From Fredinandcohnia onubensis (GTDB lineage Bacteria > Bacillota > Bacilli > Bacillales > Bacillaceae_L): a stretch of 46,994 bases of DNA. The stretch is from the NCBI RefSeq assembly GCF_002734285.1, contig NZ_NSEA01000036.1, positions 1 to 46,994 on the forward strand, in the 5' to 3' direction. The stretch's first letter is position 1; each line of letters begins with the position of its first letter. The position numbers and the translations under genes are program-made. Positions 32,707-41,710 of the stretch are shown piece by piece. The notes below the pieces were generated by a model. The model had not been told where the DNA came from. It did not search any database and saw nothing but the letters and a program-made list of their open reading frames with translations.

Positions 32707-34159
32707 ATCACGCCGAATGCACCCGGTTGCTGGCATTTTAAGTTTCTTAAAGCAACTTAAGGAAATGATACTCCCTTTAATATTCCTCTTTTTTGTAGGA
32801 CCGGGGGATGATTTTGAAAAATATTATTTTTTAGGTGCTTTTGCTTTTATTTTATTGATGTTGATCTATGGAATCTTGCATTGGTATCGTTATACCTATC
32901 GGATTGAAAATGGAGAGTTACGAATTGAATATGGTGTGATTATCCGAAAAAAACGCTATATACCTATAGAGCGAATTCAAACGATAGATGTATCCGCTGG
33001 TATTATTCAACGAATTTTTGGGTTGGTAAAACTACAGGTGGAGACAGCCGGTGGGGGCATGCAGGCTGAGGCTGTTCTAACGGCTATTAAAGAAGAAGAA
33101 GCCAATCAATTACGTGAAATCTTATCTCGTTCGAAAAAGCAACAGGAAGAAGAAACCGAAACACAGAAAACAAGATTTACATATCAAATTACACCAAAGG
33201 AACTGCTTGTCCTTGCATCCACCTCAGGGGGAATCGGGATTGTTATTTCCGGTGTACTTGCATTTCTGAGTCAGTTTGCAGAATACTTACCATTTGAAAA
33301 ACTATATAATACGATTGAAAAATATGTCAGTCTATCGATTTTAATCTATATTATCGCACTAATTGCTTTGTTCTTATTGATCGCGTGGATAGTTGGGATT
33401 TTAATTATGACCCTCCGCTACGCCAATTTTACAGTCGTAAAACGAGAAGATGAGCTTTTTATAACGAGAGGATTGATTGAAAAAAAGCAGACAACCATTC
33501 CGTTAACACGGATACAGGCGATACGTATTGGTGAGAATTTGATAAGGCAGCCTTTAGGCTATGCAACGGTGTATATTGAAAGTGCTGGTGGCTCGATTAA
33601 TAAAGGAGAAGATTTCTCAACCGTGCTATTTCCTTTAGTAAAGAAAAATGCCATCAATCATTTGTTACAGCATTTTGTTCCTGACTATCAGATGCAAGAA
33701 ATTGAAAATTACGCACCTTCCAATGCAAAGTGGAGATATATGTTTAGAGGGATGTTGCCTTTTCTAGCACTTGTCCCCGCAATTGTCATGTTGTCCTATG
33801 TCTTTAGTTCATGGGGCTATCTAGGTCTGTTTCTTTTACCAATTGGGGCAATGCTTGGCTATAGCCGCTATAAAGTGGCCGGATGGAAGATTGAAGAGGA
33901 CCAGTTGACCTTACAGTTTCGCTTTTTTAGCAAGGTAACCGTTCTTCATCATAAAAAACGAATCCAATCCTTGGACAAGAAACAATCCCACTTCCAAAGG
34001 AAAAAAGACATTGGTTCAGTTAAAACCTTTATTAAATCAGCTGTCGCAGGCAAAGGGTTTGAAGTAAAGGATCTGCAGATTTCCGATTGCTGGATCATTT
34101 GGGAATGGTACAGAAAGCGAAACAAGACAATAACAGAAGATATATCGATGAATGATTAA
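32696..34159 (+). CDS. ydbT: PH-domain membrane protein YdbT
   Basis: A 487-residue partner of YdbS with several repeats of the bPH2 unit (about 60-140: YRIENGELRIEYGVIIRKKR; about 245-330: ITRGLIEKKQTTIPLTRIQA; about 390-470: LQFRFFSKVTVLHHKKR) alternating with membrane spans. Each repeat has the same pattern of a strand pair, 'I.R..IQ.I' and a glycine-rich 'ESAGG'. It probably forms a membrane complex with YdbS; the molecular task is unknown. ATG 32696 is best spaced after AAGGGTGG; ATGs at 32690 and 32699 are alternatives. Confidence 0.86.
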   Translation: MMFESRRMHPVAGILSFLKQLKEMILPLIFLFFVGPGDDFEKYYFLGAFAFILLMLIYGILHWYRYTYRIENGELRIEYGVIIRKKRYIPIERIQTIDVSAGIIQRIFGLVKLQVETAGGGMQAEAVLTAIKEEEANQLREILSRSKKQQEEETETQKTRFTYQITPKELLVLASTSGGIGIVISGVLAFLSQFAEYLPFEKLYNTIEKYVSLSILIYIIALIALFLLIAWIVGILIMTLRYANFTVVKREDELFITRGLIEKKQTTIPLTRIQAIRIGENLIRQPLGYATVYIESAGGSINKGEDFSTVLFPLVKKNAINHLLQHFVPDYQMQEIENYAPSNAKWRYMFRGMLPFLALVPAIVMLSYVFSSWGYLGLFLLPIGAMLGYSRYKVAGWKIEEDQLTLQFRFFSKVTVLHHKKRIQSLDKKQSHFQRKKDIGSVKTFIKSAVAGKGFEVKDLQISDCWIIWEWYRKRNKTITEDISMND

Positions 34160-34160
34160 A

Positions 34161-34190
34161 AAGAGCTAAAGCCATTCCGCTTTAGCTCTT
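34161..34190. terminator. bidirectional terminator
   Basis: AAGAGCTAAAGC (34161-34172) pairs with GCTTTAGCTCTT (34179-34190) with an A run before and T run after. It separates ydbT from the convergent rhomboid gene. Confidence 0.88.
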
Positions 34191-34197
34191 GAATTTT

Positions 34198-34941
34198 TTA
34201 GAGGAAAATTCCGAGAATCACTAAGATAATAATAATCAACCAAATAATATGTTTGGTAGAAAATTGTCTAGGAATCCTCATTCGTGGTCTGTAAGATGAA
34301 TTTCCTGCCATGATGACCTGTGGCTGACCTGCGGTTCTCGGTAAAACGAGTGGTGCAATAATAGCGCCAGCAAGGAATCCAAAGATATGGGCGATAATAT
34401 TGACATTTGAATTTATAAATGTCATGACCAAACCAATAATTAAAATCGTCATGATGAGCTGCGAATTCATTTGATTAATCAAGTCTTTACGGAACAAGAC
34501 CATATATAAGTAAATACCAAATAATCCAAAGATAGCCCCTGAAGAACCAACATGGGCAAACTCGAGTGGTTCTATGTAAAAGGTTGCTAGGTTTGCAGCT
34601 ACTCCCGTTAAGAGATAGGCTACGATAAATTTGAATTTACCTAACATGCTTTCTAACGCAGGCCCAAATAAGACAAGTGAAAATGAATTAAACAACATAT
34701 GGCCAAACCCACTATGGACAAAAATGGGGGTGACTAATCTCCAATACTCGCCTTCAGAAATTAAGAAATTAAATCCAATCATGTGCTGCATAAGAGTTGT
34801 TCCAAATGGAAGAGATAAAAAAATCAACAACCAAAGAAAAATATGAATCCCGATTAATATTGATATAATAGGATATAATCGTAAAAATTGACGAAAGCTT
34901 TCAGTTCTTATAAACATCTTATTACTCCTTTTTGTAGTCAT
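34198..34941 (-). CDS. ydcA: rhomboid-family intramembrane serine protease
   Basis: A 247-residue protein with six or more spans. The catalytic dyad is S134 in VGSSGAIFG and H185 in AHIFGFLAG; H81 and N85 (HMLFNSF) form the oxyanion region. It cleaves transmembrane substrates inside the membrane; the targets are unknown. Position between ydbT and acpS on the opposite strand matches B. subtilis ydcA. A basic tail and a last hydrophobic segment (about 228-246) form a seventh span, which the shorter B. subtilis protein may lack. ATG 34941 after AGGAG. Confidence 0.86.
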   Translation of the reverse strand: MTTKRSNKMFIRTESFRQFLRLYPIISILIGIHIFLWLLIFLSLPFGTTLMQHMIGFNFLISEGEYWRLVTPIFVHSGFGHMLFNSFSLVLFGPALESMLGKFKFIVAYLLTGVAANLATFYIEPLEFAHVGSSGAIFGLFGIYLYMVLFRKDLINQMNSQLIMTILIIGLVMTFINSNVNIIAHIFGFLAGAIIAPLVLPRTAGQPQVIMAGNSSYRPRMRIPRQFSTKHIIWLIIIILVILGIFL

Positions 34942-35038
34942 CTTATCGTACTATATTCTTCAAAGGATGGCGAACATCCTTTAACGGTTTGTACCATCTT
35001 ATGATTGAAAGCTTTTATATAGAAGAAAGGATTTTGAA

Positions 35039-35398
35039 ATGATCATTGGAACAGGTATTGATATTGTGGAGCTTGAGAGAATCAAAAAAATTTTACATAG
35101 ACAGAAAAAGTTCGTAGATCGGATATTAACAAATGCCGAGAAAGAAAAATTTTTTCGTCTTTCTGAGTCCCGTCAGGTTGAGTTTCTTGCAGGTCGGTTT
35201 GCTGTAAAGGAAGCATATTCAAAGGCTGTTGGAACTGGAATTGGTGAGAATTTGAGTTTTTTGGATATTGAGGTTTTATCAGATGAAAAGGGTAAGCCAG
35301 TCCTTACAAAACCAATGAATCAAAAGGCCCATTTATCCATTACACACAGTAAAGATTATGCCGTTGCGCAAGTAATTCTTGAAAGCTTGTCAAGCTAG
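35039..35398 (+). CDS. acpS: holo-[acyl-carrier-protein] synthase
   Basis: A 119-residue phosphopantetheinyl transferase that moves 4-prime-phosphopantetheine from CoA to apo-ACP, needed for fatty acid synthesis. [12 protein letters not shown] (D8), [16 protein letters not shown] and [14 protein letters not shown] are the metal and CoA binding motifs. Start ATG after AGAAAGGA. In B. subtilis it is followed by ydcC and alr, as here apart from the inserted protease gene. Confidence 0.95.
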   Translation: MIIGTGIDIVELERIKKILHRQKKFVDRILTNAEKEKFFRLSESRQVEFLAGRFAVKEAYSKAVGTGIGENLSFLDIEVLSDEKGKPVLTKPMNQKAHLSITHSKDYAVAQVILESLSS

Positions 35399-35414
35399 TC
35401 TGCATATTACACAA

Positions 35415-35636
35415 CTTTGCCTCATATATTTTTAGTGCGGTAGGTGAGACAAGGTGTATGAATATGATGAACGGTGTGATTTTCACTTAGTTTAGATGCT
35501 TTAGTAAGTAAGCTGCAAAGTTGAGTTGGAAAGAACACTAGGAAGATGATGGGGTCCTAATACGCACGGAAATGATTCCTTACCTGTTCGTCACATAATA
35601 CACTTTGTCTCAACCAATAGGCGATAAGAGGCAAAG
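35415..35636 (+). ncRNA. long folded element before ydcC (candidate structured RNA or MITE)
   Basis: Nested inverted repeats span the acpS-ydcC gap. The outer helix is CTTTGCCTC (35415-35423) with GAGGCAAAG (35628-35636), perfect. The next is GAGACAAGGTGTAT (35446-35459) with ATACACTTTGTCTC (35598-35611), fully paired with one G-U, extended by GGT/ACC past a bulged A. Inside these, GATGAACGG pairs with CCTGTTCGTC with a bulge or G-U pairs. Small hairpins fill the centre. The outer 3-prime arm runs into AAAGGGG (35633-35639), a possible ribosome site for ydcC. I do not match it to a known riboswitch or 6S RNA. Confidence 0.5.
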
Positions 35637-35650
35637 GGGTTGAAGAGGAA

Positions 35651-36667
35651 ATGAAGAAAAAAGTATTTTTGTTGTTATTAGGGCTACTCATTGCCCTTGT
35701 ACTCGCAGCATGTGGGGAAAAATCACAGGAAGATGTGGTTAGTGCATTAGATGCAAAGGTCCAAAAAATGACTGGCTATAAGGCAGATGCGAAGATGACG
35801 CTTCAAACAGGCAATGATCCACAAGTATATGAAGTGGAAATTTGGCATAAGGAGCCGACATTCTATCGTGTAAACCTTAAGAATGCAGAAAAAGACCAAA
35901 GCCAGATGATTTTACGTAATGAAGAAGGGGTATTTGTTCTGACACCTGCTCTTAACAAAAGCTTCCGATTCCAAAGCGACTGGCCAGAAAACAGCAGCCA
36001 AGCTTATCTTTTTGAATCTTTAGTACATGATGTGCAGGAAGATCCAGAAGCGAAATTTACAGCTACAAAGGATCAATACATTTTTGAAACAAAAACAAAT
36101 TACAAAAATAATAATATGCTGCCAAAACAAGAAATTACATTTAGCAAAAAGGACTTAGCTCCAGTATCTGTGAAGGTAATGGACCCTGATCGTAAAGTAT
36201 TATTGTTAGTTGAATTCACTAAGGTTGAATTTGACGCAAGCTTCGATAAATCAGCATTTGATGTTGAGAAGAATATGTCTTCTGCCAATATAGGTGAAAT
36301 CCCAGTAATGGGTGAGGTTGATAAGCAACCACTTGAAGTTCTATATCCTTCAGAGGATGCACTTGCTGGTGTTGAATTAAAAGAAGAAAAGAAAATAGAA
36401 ACGGAAAATGGAACACGTGTCATTATGACTTTCGGTGGAGAGAAAACCTTCACATTAATCCAAGAAACAGCCCGAGTTGCTGAGGTTGCTACAACAATTT
36501 CATTAAGCGGTGAGCCTGTTGACCTTGGATTCACGGTGGGGACTCTTACAGATAAGGCGATTTCATGGACACACAATGGTGCAGAATTTATGATTGCATC
36601 AGACGATCTAACTCAAGATGAGTTAATCTCAGTTGCACGTACAGTACAAGGCAAGGCTGTAAAATAA
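35651..36667 (+). CDS. ydcC: LolA-like outer-surface lipoprotein YdcC
   Basis: A 338-residue lipoprotein: signal peptide 1-20 with lipobox LAAC (C21). The mature part resembles the LolA/LppX-type open beta-barrel, which binds a lipid or a lipoprotein chain: repeated strands such as YKADAKMTLQTG, YEVEIWHKEPTFYRVNL, MILRNEEGVFVLTP and KSFRFQSDWP. B. subtilis YdcC is annotated as a sporulation-related protein. Conserved position after acpS. Only GAAGAGGA or the AAAGGGG inside the preceding folded element can serve as ribosome site. Confidence 0.85.
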   Translation: MKKKVFLLLLGLLIALVLAACGEKSQEDVVSALDAKVQKMTGYKADAKMTLQTGNDPQVYEVEIWHKEPTFYRVNLKNAEKDQSQMILRNEEGVFVLTPALNKSFRFQSDWPENSSQAYLFESLVHDVQEDPEAKFTATKDQYIFETKTNYKNNNMLPKQEITFSKKDLAPVSVKVMDPDRKVLLLVEFTKVEFDASFDKSAFDVEKNMSSANIGEIPVMGEVDKQPLEVLYPSEDALAGVELKEEKKIETENGTRVIMTFGGEKTFTLIQETARVAEVATTISLSGEPVDLGFTVGTLTDKAISWTHNGAEFMIASDDLTQDELISVARTVQGKAVK

Positions 36668-36677
36668 ACTCCGAACC

Positions 36678-36707
36678 CAGGCCCGAATAATCGGGTCTGT
36701 TTTTTTG
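36678..36707 (+). terminator. terminator of ydcC
   Basis: CAGGCCCGA (36678-36686) pairs with TCGGGTCTG (36691-36699, one G-T) around ATAA, followed by seven or more T. Confidence 0.9.
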
Positions 36708-36718
36708 TCTCTAAATAT

Positions 36719-36765
36719 CGACAGCATCCTTTGGAATTTATTTCAGAAACCGAAGGATGCTGTCG
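36719..36765. repeat. 13-bp perfect inverted repeat before the InhA gene
   Basis: CGACAGCATCCTT (36719-36731) and AAGGATGCTGTCG (36753-36765) are separated by 21 bp, with no T run after. It may be an operator, a residue of an insertion, or part of a second terminator. The rest of 36766-36950 is AT-rich promoter-like sequence; no clear sigma-A pair was settled on. Confidence 0.55.
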
Positions 36766-36956
36766 GATGAAGTTGATAGAACGTAGAATTTAACGAACGA
36801 AAAAAGTTCTATATATTGAATTTCTACAAATTTTTTTAAAAGACTCTGTTACATTATTTAAGCGAGACATGTCCAAGTATAGAAGGGAGCTGGGATTGTA
36901 AGAAACTTAGGACAAAGTGTACGGAACTCATAACAGATATTTGGAGGGGTATGAAA

Positions 36957-39332
36957 TTGAAGAAAACAAAGATTTTTTCCACAGCACTTGCATTATCATT
37001 AAGCGTTGGACTATTAGCAGGTCCAGCCATATCACCAAACGCTAGCGCATCAGATGTATCCTCAAAACTAGCTTCACAAGGCTCACCAATCGACTTAGGG
37101 ATCGCAAACGATGAAAAACTCATTGAAATGCTCAAGAAAAATGGCAAAATCGCAAAAGACGCTTCCCCAGCAGAAGCGGAGAAGGTATTGAAAAAGTTCC
37201 TAAAGGCAAAAGCCGCGAACTCTGGTCAAACAAAGGACAAGCTACCAAAGGGGCTTGATGCTAATCTTAAGTCTGCAAAAAAATCAATTGACAATGGTTT
37301 GAAAAACGGAAAGGGGAACAAGTTTGGACAGGCAAAGAAAAATAAAGTGGATCCTGTACAGGAAGATGGTTATAACGGCGAGGTGCGTCAGGATAAGGTT
37401 CTAGTCCTTGCTATTGATTTCCCAGACTATGAGAAAAGCTCCATAACAAAAGAAGAAACAGACATGTGGTATGAGGACTATACCCATGATCATTTCCAAA
37501 ATATGATTTTCGGTAAGGATGGATATAAAGGACCAAACGGTGAAGATTTAATATCCATGAAGCAATATTATGAACAACAATCAGGTGGTAGTTATACAGT
37601 TGATGGAACTGTAGCGGGCTGGTATACTGCAGATCACCCAGCGGCATATTATGGTGGGAATTATCCAGACCCAGATGGTAGTGACGCTCGACCACGCGAA
37701 TTAGTGATGGAAGCCCTAAAAAAAGCAGGGGCTGACCCTAATGTGGACCTAAGTGAATATGATGTATGGGATCGTGATGATTATGATGGAGACGGTGTAT
37801 ATAATGAGCCGGATGGAATTATTGACCATCTTATGGTTATCCATGCAGGTGTAGGTGAAGAGGCAGGTGGTGGTTCCCTTGGTGGGGACGCAATTTGGTC
37901 ACACCGTTGGAACCTAGGGGCTTTACGTGCTGTGCCAGGAGGAACTTCAAATAGTGATCGTTTTGGCGGACTATTAGGTGCTTATGATTACACAATTGAA
38001 CCTGAAGACGGTGCTGCAGGCGTGTTCATCCATGAATTTGGTCATGATCTAGGTCTACCGGATGAATATGACACTGTATATAGTGGAGCTGGTGAGGCTG
38101 TTGCCTACTGGTCAGTAATGGCTAGTGGAAGCTGGGCTGGAGATATTCCAGGAACAGAACCACCGGGTATGAGTGCATATGCAAAAGAAAAACTCCAAGC
38201 ATGGCATGGTGGGAACTGGTTGAGTGGGACAACACTTCATGCCAATGATATCACTGGTGATGGTACGACTGTCCTTCTAGATGAGGGTGTAACAAAAGGT
38301 ACCAATTATGATGCCGTACGTATTGATTTGCCAGGAAAGTTGAATGTGCTAAATTCACCTGCTGATGGATCATATGAGTATTACGGTGGTAAAGGAGACG
38401 AAGTAGACCATAAAATGGTGACAAAGGTTGACTTGACAGGGGCTTCAAGTGCAACCCTAGACTTTGATGCTTGGTATAATATCGAACAAGATTGGGATTA
38501 TGCTATGGTTCAAGTTTCAACTGATGGAGGAGACACTTGGACATCGCTTTCAAGCGACCGAACATCAACAACTCTTGATCCTAATGGTTATTCAGCAATT
38601 AGTGAAAACCTACCAGGTTATACTGGGTCTAGTAATGGTTGGGTCCATGAAACGATTGATTTAAGCGATTATGCTGGTGAAGAAATCCAACTACAATTCC
38701 GCTCAATGACAGATTGGGCAACAAACCTAGATGGTTTCTTTGCGGATAATGTGAAGGTGACGGCAGACGGGAATGAAGTATTTTTTGATGGAGCAGAAGG
38801 AAAACCTCTGTTTACACTAGATGGTTTTGAAAAACATGATGGGAAATATGAAACAAACCATTACTATTTACTAGAATGGAGATCTCATAATGGTGTCGAT
38901 AAAGGATTAAAGAATATCCGCCGTGGAGCGAGCCTAATGTCATATGACCCAGGTTTAGTTGTTTGGTATGTTGATGAAAGCTATGATAATAACTGGACTG
39001 GGGCACATCCTGGTGATGGTTTCTTAGGAGTAGTCGATGCGGATCAGCACGCCGTAAGTTGGAGTGACAAAGCTGTAGGTTCAACACGTTATCAACTTCA
39101 TGATGCGGCATTCAGCTTAGATAAATCGGAGAAAATGTTCTTAGATTACCCAGGTCAATTTACAATGAAGGACAACTTCACACAACGCACACCTTTATTT
39201 GATGATAGTGCTGACTATAGTAACCCAGGCTTAGTCGATGCAGGACGTAACATTCCTGAATATGGCCTAAAATTCCGTGTTGTTGGCCAAAGTGCTGATG
39301 GCACAGTAGGTAAGGTGTTAATTTTTAAATAA
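36957..39332 (+). CDS. InhA-type secreted metalloprotease (M6 family)
   Basis: A 791-residue secreted protease. A Sec signal (about 1-31, ending near ASASDV) is followed by a propeptide rich in Lys and Ala (about 35-135) and the M6 catalytic domain, zinc motif H359-E-F-G-H363 followed by DLGLPDEYD. Downstream a beta-rich region holds an immune-inhibitor/MAM-like jelly roll (about 470-610) with WVHETIDLSDYAGEEIQLQF. Relatives in B. cereus and B. thuringiensis degrade antibacterial peptides and help escape from phagocytes; general protein scavenging is equally likely. TTG 36957 is 7 nt after GGAGGGG; ATG 36951 is only 1 nt after it. The gene interrupts the usual ydcC-alr neighbourhood. Confidence 0.9.
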   Translation: MKKTKIFSTALALSLSVGLLAGPAISPNASASDVSSKLASQGSPIDLGIANDEKLIEMLKKNGKIAKDASPAEAEKVLKKFLKAKAANSGQTKDKLPKGLDANLKSAKKSIDNGLKNGKGNKFGQAKKNKVDPVQEDGYNGEVRQDKVLVLAIDFPDYEKSSITKEETDMWYEDYTHDHFQNMIFGKDGYKGPNGEDLISMKQYYEQQSGGSYTVDGTVAGWYTADHPAAYYGGNYPDPDGSDARPRELVMEALKKAGADPNVDLSEYDVWDRDDYDGDGVYNEPDGIIDHLMVIHAGVGEEAGGGSLGGDAIWSHRWNLGALRAVPGGTSNSDRFGGLLGAYDYTIEPEDGAAGVFIHEFGHDLGLPDEYDTVYSGAGEAVAYWSVMASGSWAGDIPGTEPPGMSAYAKEKLQAWHGGNWLSGTTLHANDITGDGTTVLLDEGVTKGTNYDAVRIDLPGKLNVLNSPADGSYEYYGGKGDEVDHKMVTKVDLTGASSATLDFDAWYNIEQDWDYAMVQVSTDGGDTWTSLSSDRTSTTLDPNGYSAISENLPGYTGSSNGWVHETIDLSDYAGEEIQLQFRSMTDWATNLDGFFADNVKVTADGNEVFFDGAEGKPLFTLDGFEKHDGKYETNHYYLLEWRSHNGVDKGLKNIRRGASLMSYDPGLVVWYVDESYDNNWTGAHPGDGFLGVVDADQHAVSWSDKAVGSTRYQLHDAAFSLDKSEKMFLDYPGQFTMKDNFTQRTPLFDDSADYSNPGLVDAGRNIPEYGLKFRVVGQSADGTVGKVLIFK

Positions 39333-39341
39333 AAATATTTT

Positions 39342-39373
39342 AAGACCCCTTTGACCACCCAAAGGGGTCTTTG
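39342..39373 (+). terminator. terminator of the InhA-type gene
   Basis: AAGACCCCTTT (39342-39352) pairs with AAAGGGGTCTT (39361-39371) around GACCACCC. The T run is short but the stem is GC-rich. Confidence 0.75.
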
Positions 39374-39450
39374 GCCTGCATTTTAGTTTTTCTTCAACAT
39401 ATTTTCTTTTTTTCGTCATATGTTAAGATGGGTATGATGAAAAACTACCA

Positions 39451-39479
39451 TTGACATGGACACAACTAAGTTTAATAAT
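39451..39479 (+). promoter_or_regulatory. sigma-A promoter of alr
   Basis: TTGACA (39451-39456), 17 bp, AATAAT (39474-39479). It gives a leader of about 35 nt. Confidence 0.72.
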
Positions 39480-39521
39480 CGAATTCATATAGTAGTTAAT
39501 AATCTAAGAAGGTGTTTATTC

Positions 39522-40685
39522 ATGGACTCTACCCATTTTTATCGTGATACTTGGGTTGAAGTGGATTTAGATTGCATTTTTGAGAACGTAAAAAACATGA
39601 AAGGGTTTTTACCAGAACAAGTGGACGTAATGGCGGTCGTTAAGGCAAATGCGTATGGACACGGAGACGTGGAGGTTGCAAAAACTGCGCTTGAAGCGGG
39701 GGCTACCTATCTTGCAGTTGCTTTTATCGATGAAGCGATCTCTCTACGCCATGGAGGAATAGATGCACCAATTCTTGTACTTGGAGCATCACGTCCAACT
39801 GACGTAGCTATTGCAGCAGAACACAATATTTCGCTCACCATTTACAGCGGGGAGTGGCTTGATGAGGTATTAGAAAACTATCAAGGCAGTACTCCACTTA
39901 CCCTTCACTTAAAACTTGATACAGGAATGGGACGCCTTGGAGTTAAAGAAAAAGGGGAATTACAAACGATTCTTAAGAAAGTTGAGCAAAATCCTCAACT
40001 TCAACTCGATGGTGTTTTTACTCATTTTGCAACAGCAGACGAAATTGATACATCTTATTTTGAACAACAATATCAGAACTTCCTGGAAATGCTTGGGTGG
40101 ATTCCAAACAAACCGAAGATAATTCATTGTGGAAATAGTGCAACTGGCTATCGTTTTCCCGATAAAGTATTCAATGTGGTGAGACTGGGAATTGGGATGT
40201 ATGGAATGACCCCATCACCGGAAATAAAAGATCAGCTACCTTACGAGCTTGAGCAAGCCTTTTCTTTCCATAGCAAACTCGTCCATGTAAAACGAATCTC
40301 AAAAGGCGAAAAAGTAAGCTATGGGGCAACTTTTACAGCAGATGAAGATATGTGGGTCGGGACAGTTCCAGTCGGCTACGCCGATGGTTGGATTCGGAAA
40401 CTACAAAATACGAACGTTATAATTGGCGGTGAATTCTGTCAAATCATTGGCCGTGTCTGCATGGACCAATTTATGGTTCAACTTCCAAATAAACTACCGG
40501 TAGGCACAAAAGTCACTTTAATCGGGGAGCAAAATGACCAATTTATTAGTGTAGACGATGTGGCAAGCGCTCTTGAAACAATCAACTACGAGGTTACATG
40601 TACGATAAGTTTTCGAGTTCCACGTATTTTTTTAAGAAATAAGAGAATAATTGAAGTGAGAAATCCGTTATTAAGACATTACTAG
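39522..40685 (+). CDS. alr: alanine racemase
   Basis: A 387-residue PLP enzyme that interconverts L- and D-alanine, supplying D-Ala for Ddl and MurF encoded in this same block. The PLP lysine is K41 in MAVVKANAYGHG; the opposite catalytic tyrosine is in KVSYGATF, and VPVGYADGW and GRVCMDQFMV are family motifs. ATG 39522 is preceded by AAGAAGGTG; the frame is open 22 codons upstream but that stretch overlaps the promoter. Confidence 0.95.
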   Translation: MDSTHFYRDTWVEVDLDCIFENVKNMKGFLPEQVDVMAVVKANAYGHGDVEVAKTALEAGATYLAVAFIDEAISLRHGGIDAPILVLGASRPTDVAIAAEHNISLTIYSGEWLDEVLENYQGSTPLTLHLKLDTGMGRLGVKEKGELQTILKKVEQNPQLQLDGVFTHFATADEIDTSYFEQQYQNFLEMLGWIPNKPKIIHCGNSATGYRFPDKVFNVVRLGIGMYGMTPSPEIKDQLPYELEQAFSFHSKLVHVKRISKGEKVSYGATFTADEDMWVGTVPVGYADGWIRKLQNTNVIIGGEFCQIIGRVCMDQFMVQLPNKLPVGTKVTLIGEQNDQFISVDDVASALETINYEVTCTISFRVPRIFLRNKRIIEVRNPLLRHY

Positions 40686-40752
40686 TAGAGAAAATAGTAC
40701 AATGGTTGTACACGTTGGATCACTTTCTTTTTTTATGCACATAAATAAATGC

Positions 40753-40767
40753 AGGTTTTGGAAACCT
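40753..40767. promoter_or_regulatory. palindrome in the alr-ndoAI gap
   Basis: AGGTTT-TGG-AAACCT, a 15-bp perfect palindrome about 80 bp upstream of the ndoAI promoter. A second short palindrome GTACAA-TGG-TTGTAC is near 40695. Function unknown. Confidence 0.35.
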
Positions 40768-40833
40768 TGTAAATCCTATGCATAAAAACCAATTGTATAT
40801 GTCGATAATAATTAAGAATTAATGGATTAAGCT

Positions 40834-40861
40834 TTGCATCTAATCATAATAATGGTATTAT
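40834..40861 (+). promoter_or_regulatory. promoter of the ndoAI-ndoA operon
   Basis: TTGCAT (40834-40839), 16 bp, TATTAT (40856-40861). Confidence 0.6.
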
Positions 40862-40909
40862 TAAGATTGGAGTAGAATATTGGTGGCAAGTTGGTGGAGG
40901 TGTATGTTT

Positions 40910-41191
40910 GTGTCTGAATCCAGCGCAACAACAGAAATTCTAGTACGATTACCACAAAACCTAATTAGTGAGTTGGATGGCCTAGTGAAACAAGAAAACG
41001 GTAACCGTAATGAACTGATTTATCAAGCTACAAAAATGTATCTACGTGAGAGAAAGAAGCGTCAAATTACAGAATCTATGAGACGCGGTTACATGGAAAT
41101 GGCAAAAATCAACCTTACTATTGCATCGGAGGCTTTTTTAGCTGAATCTGAGGCTGACCACACCGTAGAACGCTTAGTTAGCGGGGGGTAA
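40910..41191 (+). CDS. ndoAI: antitoxin EndoAI (MazE-like, ribbon-helix-helix)
   Basis: A 93-residue antitoxin, the same length as B. subtilis EndoAI. The N-terminal ribbon-helix-helix (about 6-48: [33 protein letters not shown]) dimerises and may bind DNA; the C terminus ([27 protein letters not shown]) wraps the toxin. The GTG start at 40910 gives MSESSATTE and follows GGTGGAGGTG by 7 nt. Four bases separate its stop codon from ndoA, so both are translated together. Confidence 0.93.
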   Translation: MSESSATTEILVRLPQNLISELDGLVKQENGNRNELIYQATKMYLRERKKRQITESMRRGYMEMAKINLTIASEAFLAESEADHTVERLVSGG

Positions 41192-41195
41192 TCAT

Positions 41196-41546
41196 TTGAT
41201 TGTAAAACGTGGCGACGTTTATTTTGCAGACCTCTCCCCAGTTGTTGGCTCAGAGCAAGGAGGCGTTCGTCCTGTTCTTGTCATCCAAAACGATATCGGG
41301 AATCGGTTTAGTCCCACAGTCATTGTCGCAGCCATAACTGCACAAATTCAAAAAGCGAAGCTCCCAACCCATGTTGAGATCGATGCGGAGCGTTATGGAT
41401 TTGAGCGCGATTCAGTTATTCTGTTAGAACAAATTCGTACAATCGATAAGCAGCGTCTAACCGATAAGATAACACATCTCGATGAAGAGATGATGGACAG
41501 AGTGGATGATGCCTTACAAATTAGTTTAGGACTCATCGATTTTTAA
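41196..41546 (+). CDS. ndoA: mRNA interferase EndoA (MazF family toxin)
   Basis: A 116-residue endoribonuclease toxin. [47 protein letters not shown] and [13 protein letters not shown] are highly conserved; B. subtilis EndoA cuts single-stranded RNA at UACAU and this close homologue should do the same. It is held by NdoAI. Start TTG 41196 after GGGGGGT. In B. subtilis the rsbR-sigB genes follow directly; here a terminator and a lone sigB do. Confidence 0.95.
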   Translation: MIVKRGDVYFADLSPVVGSEQGGVRPVLVIQNDIGNRFSPTVIVAAITAQIQKAKLPTHVEIDAERYGFERDSVILLEQIRTIDKQRLTDKITHLDEEMMDRVDDALQISLGLIDF

Positions 41547-41575
41547 TTCATTTATTTATATGTGATACGTCTATG

Positions 41576-41605
41576 AGAAGTTACCCCGTGGTAACTTCTT
41601 TTATT
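41576..41605 (+). terminator. terminator of ndoA
   Basis: AGAAGTTACC (41576-41585), loop CCGT, GGTAACTTCT (41590-41599), then TTTATTTTATT. It separates sigB from the toxin-antitoxin operon. Confidence 0.88.
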
Positions 41606-41710
41606 TTATTTATTAGTCCCACAGGATGTGGCATTCTTCGTCTTTGATCCTATAAATACCGGCTACATAATATATTACAAAAACATTTTACTTATGTAAC
41701 AAATCCTGAA

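Noticed and set aside
35415-35636. M-box riboswitch for the folded element before ydcC
   Set aside because: A short GGTAGGTGAGAC stretch recalls the M-box start, but the other conserved M-box blocks are absent and ydcC is not a metal transporter.
36100-36576. 158-codon open frame opposite ydcC
   Set aside because: It lies entirely inside a well-recognised lipoprotein gene and its sequence looks like an antisense shadow.
39456-39521. 22-codon extension of alanine racemase
   Set aside because: It overlaps the alr promoter, lacks a ribosome site and is not part of the family.
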